From assembly GCF_029784165.1 (NCBI RefSeq), contig NC_073695.1:192971357-193035356 (forward strand): DNA of 64,000 nt. The letters run 5' to 3'. The translations under genes and the position numbers were made by a program. This document shows, piece by piece, positions 56,531-64,000 of the stretch (positions within the stretch are counted from its first letter, which is position 1; each line of letters opens with the position of its first letter). This DNA is from Wyeomyia smithii (taxonomy: Eukaryota > Arthropoda > Insecta > Diptera > Culicidae). Under the pieces are notes generated by a model. That model made no database searches. It was not told the origin of the DNA and saw only the letters and a list, made by a program, of their open reading frames with translations.

Positions 56531-56619
56531 TTTTGTTGATTTACAGCTTAATAAGCTATAATTCAGTGGATTTCAGCTGAGCTATAGCTCAATAAGCCGC
56601 TATTCAACAAAATTGTTTG
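56524..56619. mobile_element. Palindromic insertion in copia pol
   Basis: CAAACAATTTTGTTGA (56524-56539) is perfectly inverted at 56604-56619. The centre contains 'gagctatagctc'-type palindromes. It interrupts the frame just before the RT start. About 96 bp. Confidence 0.7.
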
Positions 56620-58336
56620 TTTGGTCATTCTTTACTGTTTTCAGCCAGGACTCACTATCATCACGGCCTTTAATATCGTCATACGTACATGGAGGTTCTG
56701 GTGAATCATAAATATTACCAGCAGCGGTCGCTCTATATCCAGTGAAAAAATCAAGAAACCTACCTGGGAGCTTGCGCTCCCGTTCGCTGCGCCTCGTGTT
56801 TGACTCCTCACAGTCGTCACGTCTCTTATGCGAAGGGAGCGCCCCAGGATTTAACACACTTTCTTGTGCTTTTCCAACGGCTCCTTCATCCGCACTTCCG
56901 CCTTCAGGATCGACGAACTCTTCATCACATGACTCGGATTCCAGCAAATTTGAAGCATCATCCCTATTTTCCCCCTCTTGCTGGTATTCCCTCGGAAATG
57001 ATTAAAGGTAAATTGGCATCGCTATCACCCTTATGACGAAATAGAAGACATTCCTCGTTAAATTTTACGTCACACGCAATGAACACTATTTTTCTTGTTT
57101 GTTCCCAAAGGCGGTATCCGTTTGGGGCATACCCGATCATCACGGCCTCACGACTTTTTCTATCCAATTTCTTTCGTTGCTGATCAGGTAGGTACCCATG
57201 CAAAAACTTGGCAACCGAATATACGCAGCTTTCCAACATCTGGTTTTGCTTTTAACCAACGTTCAGCTGGCGTCACATGATCGTCTAATGCACTAGTTGG
57301 GCTGCGATTTAGCAGATATGTACCCATTAGCGCCTCCTCTGACCACTTACGTTTTGGTAGGTTCGAGTCAATCAACATCGTCCTCACTTTTTCAACCAAT
57401 GATCTGTTGAAGCGTTCCGCAACACCATTTTGCTGCGGAGAGTAGGCAACTGTTGCCTGCAATTGGATCCCCTTATTTTTATAATACTTTCGTTGCTCGT
57501 TCGAACAGTATTCACGACCCTGGTCGACAGTCAGCTTACTGATATTCTTTTCCCAATGAGTCGTTGCGATTGGCTTCGTTCTCCCTGAAGCATTCATACA
57601 CCTCTAGTTTTTTCTTGATTGGTTGTATAACTGCAAAATGGGTGTAGTCGTCAATGAACGATACAAAATACCTAGAGCCGTCCCACGCTGGGGGATCAAT
57701 AGGATCACACACATCGGAGTGTATCCGTTCCAATGCACATGTTGCTCGTTCTCGGGTGCCATCGAATGGTTCTCTGCATTGCTTTCCAAGCACGCACGTG
57801 TCACAGAAGCCAACATTTTTCGGCTTCGGTTCAAGCCCTATCACCATGTTGTGTCGGTTCAAGCCATATCACCATGCTGACTAGCGTGTCCAAGCCGACG
57901 ATGCCATTTAGTACTCACCTCCGATGTACATATATCTGCTGATCCTATGTCCGTTTCCAACGTTAACTCGAGCTCGTACAGGTTTCCTTGTAATCCACCA
58001 ACAGCGAAAACAGTCCCGTTGTGCTTCATTATTGCTTTATTCGCACTGTTGTCTCGTGTAAACAATACATCTATGCCAGCCTTTGATATTTTTTTAACGG
58101 ATAGTACATTACCTCTCAGTTCGGTAAGATACACCACGTTTTCCGTTTCGAACCGCATACCATGTTTTGTGACACCTCTCACCGTGCCTTCGTATTCACC
58201 AACTAAGGACACACCGTTTTTTACGACATCGACAATAAACGGATTTCTCAGCTTACGCACATCATGTAAATAACTTCTATTGCTTACTAGATGGTCGCTG
58301 CATCCTGAATCCACAATAAAAATTGCCCTCTCATGG
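56600..58336 (-). pseudogene. pol: Copia protease-integrase region
   Basis: From 58336 down: FDHERAIFIVDSGCSDHLVS (protease, DSG active site), WHRRLGHASQHGD and CDTCVLGKQCREPF (integrase zinc region, about 57900-57770), HSDVCDPI and SFIDDYTHF (catalytic Asp residues), DQGREYCSNEQRKYY and SPQQNGVAERFNRSL (catalytic Glu region, 57597-57184), then DRKSREAVMIGYAPNGYRLW and an acidic linker (56947-56600). At least three frame breaks occur, near 57862, 57560 and 57200. Confidence 0.85.
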
Positions 58337-58769
58337 TCAAAGCCAGACTTCCTGTGCACGCGCTTTTTTTTTCAAGCGACGAGAGAAATCTTTCTCTCGC
58401 TCGTAAAATTTCTATCCCAGTGTATGTGCGACGAGACGAGACACGTTACATGCAATTTGCAGGTTGCTCTTTCGCTTCTCTTTCGGTTCGGATTGCGATG
58501 CGCAAGGCGATGTTTCATCGCACTACGAACTGAGCGAGACGCCCGTACTGTACATACTTGATACAGCTCGTGCGCTACAGCTCGTGAGACTTTCTCGTGT
58601 GCACATACTTCCTGTACACGCGTTTTTTACTGAAGCGACGAGAGGTTTCTTTTCTTTTTTTTTTCGGTAAGAGACTGCGGCGCACCACACGATGTCTTAT
58701 CGCTTTACGAACTGAGCGAGACGCCCGTACTGTACCTTAGTGAAACTGTATATTAGAGAAATGACAAAG

Positions 58770-58871
58770 CACTCACCGTTGAGGAAACCGTCAACATCAA
58801 AACGGGCGAGCTGTATAATTTTGCATTGCCGTTATCCGTTTTGATGTTGACAGTTGCCTTAACGGTGAGTG
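58770..58871. repeat. Short palindrome in the 2.33-kb element
   Basis: CACTCACCGTT...CCGTCAACATCAAAACGG is inverted as CCGTTTTGATGTTGACAG...AACGGTGAGTG around a centre of about 30 bp. A small MITE or hairpin. Confidence 0.7.
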
Positions 58872-59027
58872 TCTCTGCGTCTCTCTGATGTATAGGCTGC
58901 CTACTGTACCTACATAAGATATATGCCGTCAGACCCTTCTGAAGGTGTATTAATCGGAAGAATTCACAAAACTATATTACTACGATTAGATTATCACGTA
59001 CCTTCAGAACCTGATTAGCAATATATA

Positions 59028-59221
59028 TACACTAAGGTCGCTTTTTACGCGGTTTTTTTACGCGGATTCCGGAATTAACGCGGTATTTTTTTTTTGGTGC
59101 GGATTTCGGTTCCTCTTCACTCGGATTGCAGAATTTACACGGGTTTTTTTACGCGGATTCCGGAATTTACGCGGTTTTTTACGCGGCATGTATTCCCCGC
59201 ATAAAAAGCGACTTTAGTGTA
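59028..59221. mobile_element. TA-flanked element made of TTTACGCGG repeats, copy 2
   Basis: Body 59030-59219 (190 bp), ends CACTAAGGTCGCTTTTTACG and AAAAAGCGACTTTAGTG, flanked by TA. Internal units of 'TTTACGCGGATTCCGGAATT' as at 21073-21341. Confidence 0.75.
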
Positions 59222-60650
59222 CTCAATTCGAAAATTCTATCCAACATCAACATGTACTAGAAAATATAAACAATTTTAATGGTTTTTCTATTTTTAACTC
59301 CCGAAAAACTTATGTTGTAATTTCAAACCACATTTTTTATCCTTAGAACTACAAAACAGAGTTCTATCATAAGATAGTCAATGACATCTAAACCGACGAA
59401 AGAAGCACTTCTGTTAACCAACGTAACACTCTGCATCCGATGCATTATCGTACCGTTAGCATAATAAGTATAGTAACAAAACATTCTTAATTCATGTTAA
59501 CAAAAGTCGGATGAATTAATCATAGAATTTTGAATTGATAAATAAATCAAATAGGTTATATCATTGATAATTCTAACGGTGTTTTGATGCATGATGCTAT
59601 AACACCGTAAATAAAAAAAAAACATAGAATCCCCTGCCTGTATCCTTCTGCGCAAAATCAATTTCCTTCTCGCACCATTAGCGCAAAGCAACATGCGAGG
59701 CAAGCTCGCGAGACGAGCTCACGAGAATTTGCACGCAAGCTGTCTCAAGTACGCGACGCCCATGCACCGCACTCGTTAAGTTCTAAGGAGAGACAACTGG
59801 GTATAGACTTGCATCCACTTTGGGAACCACTCGCTGATTGGTTGAAATTGAAAACCCCGAGTGCGTTAAAATTTATCATCAGGCTTGCTGGCAGTGTTGC
59901 TGAACAACATGTTTCTTTGTTTTGATTTATGTTTTTTATGATGTTACCTGTTATAATCTAGAATATTTTCAAATGAACATTCAAAATAAAGTACAAAGCG
60001 TACAAATACGGGTGAAGTAAGAGATCCGACTTGGATAATCAATTACCAAAAGATCTAAAAGTGCGCAAGGAGTTAATACGGTTTTGCGTGAAGCATAAGA
60101 ACAGCATACCGCTGCTCAATGTCGGAAGTAAATAGTGTAGTGTAAGCTTATTTTTACTTTTGAATCCGGTCTGGGTAAAGTTTGGAACATACCTGTTCAG
60201 GCATATTGCTTGTGCGGAGAGTACAATTCATATGAGTCAATGAATGAATCATAATCTTTGATGGATGACACGTTTGATTTTAAGGATATTAAATATGCAG
60301 ATTCTCCGGTAACCCTCAGATGGTAAATCAATCGCCTGCAGGAGGATTTGTGCTTAATGCTGATGAAAGCATTAAAACATTCAAGTATTTTCCGAGTGAA
60401 TGGCAACACTTACGAAAAATACAACAGGGATCATCGTGGTGGGTGAGGAAGAAGAGTAAGAAGCCAGATGTCTCTCCTTAGGTTAAGTTGAGAGACGAGA
60501 TATCTTCGTGTACGTCACAATAGAAATTCCCATGCGACGAGACATGACTCGTACGAATGGTAAGTTTTCTCGCTCGCACGCTGCACACAGCACGAAGCGA
60601 CTAAATGAGAAACGAGACTTGTAGCGCAAAGCGGACTGTCTCTTCTTTGT
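59222..60650. other. Interior of the 2.33-kb element
   Basis: Short frames only. GC-richer stretch at 59690-59790 with 'gcgagacgagctc' motifs. No conserved domain. Confidence 0.4.
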
Positions 60651-60675
60651 GCGAGCGAGATTTCAGGAAGTCTGG

Positions 60676-60960
60676 TCAAAGCACATAGAACAGACGTTCA
60701 TCTTCTTTTCAAAAGATGTGTAAAAACTTGCAACCGCCATTTTCCACTAAGTGGTAATGCTCCCGCTATGTTGCGCTTTTGTCACTTACAAACCAAGCAC
60801 TAATATCGATAAAATATCGATACAGTAATATTTATGCAGTGCAACTAGGGCACCATAAGACAGATGTCGTTAGTGTATTAACGTATTTTGATTCAAATTT
60901 TCACACACGATTTTCAAATTTCTTTATATGAACATGAATGTCTGTTCTCTGTGATCAAAG
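60676..60960. mobile_element. MITE directly next to the 2.33-kb element
   Basis: CACATAGAACAGACGTTCAT (60682-60701) is inverted as ATGAATGTCTGTTCTCTGTG (60934-60953). TCAAAG flanks it (60676-60681, 60955-60960). The left TCAAAG is shared with the neighbouring element. Confidence 0.7.
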
Positions 60961-60971
60961 GTCTGTTCGAT

Positions 60972-61734
60972 TCAATTCACCAGAAAGGTCACAGATTTTC
61001 CTCTTACAATGGTGTTAGCGTCACCCTCGGATTTCTCAACTCGGCAGTCTTTTTGCATATGGCCAGTTTTTCCGCAGCGGTAACATTTTCCGTTGAATTT
61101 CTTCGGCTTCGTCTTGCTTCGACCACCAATGAAAGCAGCAGATTTTTTTTTCAAACGAGGCTGTTATATCTACGCGCTTAGTTTCTTCACCTAGCAGCCA
61201 TTGTTTAACCACATCCAAGGTAAGCTTTTTGTCGTCTATATTTTCCATCGCAGTTACAAGGGGATCGTAACTGTCTGGAAGGAAAAGCTGGGAAATCAGG
61301 TCTTTTTCTTGTAGCTTTGCTCCTGCAGACTTTAGCTGTCGCGCCAACTCGTCGAATATCAGTAAATGACTTCTCATTAACGTTCATTCCTTCATCCGAA
61401 GTCTGCCTAGCTGCTTACGCAAGAGAGTCTGGCTTGCTACTGACTTTTTCGCAAATGTGTCTTCCAACGCCTTCCACATTGCTTTGGCGGTCTCTTTTTC
61501 CCTAACGATTTCCAGGCATTCGTCGCCAACGGATCCTACCAACAAAGATTTAGCTTTTCGGTCCGTCTTCAGGATTTTTTTTGTTGGTTCGCCTTCAGCC
61601 TCTGGTGCTTCCTTAGAGAGTGCTTTCGAAACTTCTGCAGCATCCAAAAAAAGCTTGACGCGGAACCTCCAATTTTCGTAGTTAATACCGTTCAGCTGGA
61701 GGATTCCAGCACCTTCCTTCATCGTGGAGCCCAT
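60972..61734 (-). pseudogene. gag: Copia gag with one zinc knuckle
   Basis: The ATG at 61734 follows the primer-binding site. 61734-61384 codes for GINYENWRFRVKLFLDAAEV and AMWKALEDTFAKKSVASQTL. A stop and shift at about 61384 interrupts; the second part (61377-61036) has FDELARQLKSAGAKLQEKDL. A further shift leads to KPKKFNGKCYRCGKTGHMQK with the CCHC knuckle CYRCGKTGHMQKDC. A TGA near 60974 precedes the insertions; reading on across them gives the protease. Confidence 0.85.
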
Positions 61735-61738
61735 AACC

Positions 61739-61911
61739 TAAAGGAATGGACAACTGGAACTCACGAAAAACTTGAACAATAGTTTTATTGGTAGAACAGA
61801 TTAACTAATGTGACCGTTCGCTTCAAGCGGTTGTTAGTGAGTGACTAGAAGAAAAAATTTTTGTCTGGTTGTCTCCATTGACTGTAGTGATCGATGCCTG
61901 CTTTGTCTTCA
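61739..61911 (-). repeat. Copia 5' LTR
   Basis: 173 bp. On the minus strand it begins TGAAGACAAAGCAGG at 61911 and ends CATTCCTTTA at 61739, directly before GGTTATGGGC. It includes AATAAA within 'ccaataaaactattg'. Confidence 0.85.
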
Positions 61912-63130
61912 CGTACTGATTGATGGTCGGCACTTTTCGGATGTTACTGATGTTAGGTCTTTACGGGGACCAAACATTGACTCTGACCATTATCTCGTCG
62001 TTTATAGGATCCCGAAACGGTTGTCGAACGTGCTTAAATCTCTCACTGAGGAAACTATGCGTTTTAACATACAGTGGCTGAAAGCTGATGGCGTGGCAGG
62101 AAAATACGCCAGAGAGCTACATCAACGGATCGCAAAACAGCAGGAGGAACTAGTGAAAGATATAAATGGGCTTTGAAGTAGCATTACCGGTACCATTGAA
62201 ATGACTGTGAGAGAGGTAGTAGGTACGACGTGTGGAAGACAGTAAAACACCTGGGTTGATGCCAAGTGCCAGAGAGCGACGGACGAGAAGAACCGTACCA
62301 GAAGCCGCGTGCTCACTGCGGTTACGCGTCTGAACAGAGAGAGAGAGATACTTACAGTGAGGTAAGAGCTGCCGAAAAAAGAGTCCAAGAGTCAAAAGAA
62401 GCGCGTGCTCACCAGCGCCGAAGGCTACTTTGCTAGAAACGGCCCACGGGGCTTCTATAGAAAAGTCAACGGAATCAAAATCAGGAATTTCCCTGTGCCG
62501 GTATTGTGTTATAACAAGGACGGCAACCTACTCACGGGAGGAGCACTCTGAGGCGCTATTCAACGGTGATGAGCAAGATGAGCGAAACGGGAACAAGACG
62601 AGGATTAGGAGCAGGGTGCGATATGACAACGACGATCACTTCCATCAATAGTGATATGTCTGCCACGAGTACCTAGACTAAAGAAGAGGTATACCACAAA
62701 AAAAAAACAAAATAATGGTCGCAGTGGTCAAATCTTACAAAAAAAAGAGGATTAGGAGCACCGACCAAACTGTGGAACCACCAAACCAGGAAGAGAATGA
62801 AAAGGCGATCAGTAAGCTGAAAAACGGCAATGCCGTTTGGAAGGATGGTTTATCGGCTGAACTTCTAAAAAAAGGAAACTAGCAGCTGTACTATGTGATC
62901 TACCAGATCGTACTGGGGATCTGGGTGGATGAACAAATGCCGAACGACTGGTTGAAAGGCCTTATAATCTATAAGTATGGTTATCGACTGGATTGTTGCA
63001 ACTATCCTGTATCCTGTTCTTCAGATCGAGACCGTTAACGGAGTTCTTCGTCGATGAATACCAGTCTGGTTTTTGACAGGGGCGTTCCACGACGGCTCAA
63101 ATTTTCACCTTGCGAAAGATCCTTGATAAG
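61912..63130 (+). mobile_element. LINE, right part, continuing after copia
   Basis: Begins at the second CGTAC and reads LIDGRHFSDVTDVRSL, GPNIDSDHYLVVYRIPKR (endonuclease end), then ETMRFNIQWLKADGVAGKYA. The linker is broken, with GYFARNGPRGFYRKVNGIK near 62420. The RT start region NGNAVWKDGLSAELL is near 62827 and GLIIYKYGYRLDCCNY near 62960. Joined to 55042 it restores the endonuclease frame. 3' half missing; many stops. Confidence 0.75.
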
Positions 63131-64000
63131 TATCAAAAGAAATATGCAGTACGTGGAAGTGATACACAATACAAACAAAGCTACGTAAACTTGTAAAATT
63201 TATTGTTTCTTTACCAACGAATGTGAGTGAGAGTGCACTAGTTATGCACTTCAAGTTTTTTGGTCAAAGAAGTTCAAAGTATAGTTTACGTTTCCAATTA
63301 GGTTCCATCTGCGGAAAATTCCAAACATTGGTACAAAATTACTGAGCTTCGAGACTCCGCTAGCGTAAAATAAGGATAATATCAATCACAACGGAACTAG
63401 CAAAAACTCACAACACTCGCCAGAACTCCGGTGGTTGTGAATCTCTGCAAGACTACCGGTTATAATATCCTGCAACCTATACTTTTGGTTTCACTTAGTT
63501 GACTATTCTAAACGCTTGTTTCTGCTACATTTAGATATTACGATTTGATAATCTGCAAGCGCATCATCTGGCGCAGGCAGATTCATTTGGTTTATTTTTT
63601 GTGTTTATTTCTTTCCTTTTTTTTTTTGTTTTGCTGAAATGTATACTGATTAAGTAATGCAGCTGTATTATTTAGTGTTGTTTCCTTTCACTTGTGTTGT
63701 CACTAATATTATTGTATCCGTGTTGCATGTTGTTCTACTATTTTTATCATGTTTAGTATAATGACGCATTTTACTGGCCATGGCGTACAACAAACATTGC
63801 AATGTATAGGAAAACTGATGCGCACATATATATGGTTGTAAATATCGTTAGTAAAAGATGAAAATATAGCTTCGATTTTGTAGCATTTGAGAAAAGGTAT
63901 TTGTGTGTGAGTTGTGCATGTGTGTGTCTATGCAGGATAGAAAGTTTTTCGGAACTGATATTAAAGAAAGAACAAAAAGTTTAGGAATGGTTTTTTGATA
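63131..64000. other. No gene seen
   Basis: AT-rich sequence with T runs near 63617 and TG-rich text near 63900. No supported feature up to the window end. Confidence 0.4.

Larger units (their letters stand above)
58337..60681. mobile_element. 2.33-kb inverted-repeat element inside copia
   Basis: Body 58343-60675. Ends CCAGACTTCCTG and CAGGAAGTCTGG are perfect 12-bp inverted repeats. TCAAAG flanks both (58337-58342, 60676-60681); because the ends and flanks share bases, the duplication could be 6-9 bp. Both ends are rich in CGAGAC/GTCTCG and GAGCGAG motifs. An internal partial duplication repeats 'cctgt(g/a)cacgcg' (58351, 58612). No transposase was recognised. Two smaller elements are nested inside (58770-58871, 59030-59219). 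Confidence 0.7.
55038..61916 (-). mobile_element. Copia-type LTR retrotransposon with 5-bp target duplication, decayed
   Basis: The element is 61911-55043 on the minus strand (6869 bp with its own insertions), flanked by CGTAC (55038-55042, 61912-61916). Each 173-bp LTR starts TGAAGACAAAGC and ends CATTCCTTTA. GGTTATGGGC directly after the 5' LTR is complementary to the anticodon arm of initiator tRNA-Met, the copia half-tRNA primer. GAGAGGGGG precedes the 3' LTR. The gene order gag, protease, integrase, RT, RNase H is the copia order. Frameshifts, stops and internal deletions make it inactive. Two inverted-repeat elements (58343-60954) and a palindrome (56524-56619) sit inside. Confidence 0.9.

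Overview
This is a repeat-rich stretch of an insect nuclear genome, most likely from a culicine mosquito. The support is two split genes with short (50-70 nt) introns, Juan/Jockey-like and other LINE remnants, tRNA-derived SINEs with a Feilai-like layout, copia and gypsy LTR elements, and a dense population of small inverted-repeat elements (MITEs). The species cannot be named from the sequence. I see nothing bacterial, no CRISPR array and no rRNA.

Two host genes are well supported, both on the minus strand. The first is a KIF12-family kinesin (Klp54D-like). Its coding sequence runs from 27987 down to about 5256 in ten coding exons, whose boundaries I placed from splice signals and matching phases. 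A far-upstream Ser/Pro/Arg-rich first exon (27987-27533) joins the motor exons across an intron of about 16 kb (27532-11548). Intron 7 (9484-6221) carries a decayed LINE. The second gene is Arp5, an actin-related subunit of the INO80 chromatin remodeller (52775-50758, two exons, 650 aa). No other host gene could be supported; most other reading frames belong to decayed transposons or are chance.

Layout. 1-5200: LINE scrap, a four-copy tandem repeat, a hAT-type MITE with an 8-bp target duplication, and other MITEs. 5256-27987: the kinesin gene, whose first intron holds MITEs, SINEs, LINE pieces, a 1.77-kb non-autonomous hAT-like element and a TA-flanked element built from TTTACGCGG repeats. 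28-32.3 kb: gene 5' flank, MITEs, and one copy of a long repeat with promoter-like sites. 32346-35287: a gypsy-type LTR element that keeps gag and protease but has lost almost all of pol. 35.3-36.4 kb: LINE 3' half. 38.3-40.5 kb: inverted copy of the long repeat. 41.4-42.3 kb: an 825-bp palindrome. 44.5-45.1 kb: dead mariner transposase. 45.9-49.8 kb: a LINE broken by a SINE, a second LINE and a pogo-like MITE. 50.7-52.8 kb: Arp5. 53.1-54.7 kb: gypsy remnant. 54.8-63.1 kb: a LINE split by a copia element (55043-61911, LTRs and target duplication intact), which is itself interrupted by two adjacent inverted-repeat elements and a small palindrome.

The clearest biology is the layered insertion history. 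In several places target duplications, an in-window empty site, or restored reading frames allow the order of insertions to be read directly. Functional cooperation between genes is not evident: the kinesin and Arp5 appear to be unrelated neighbours.
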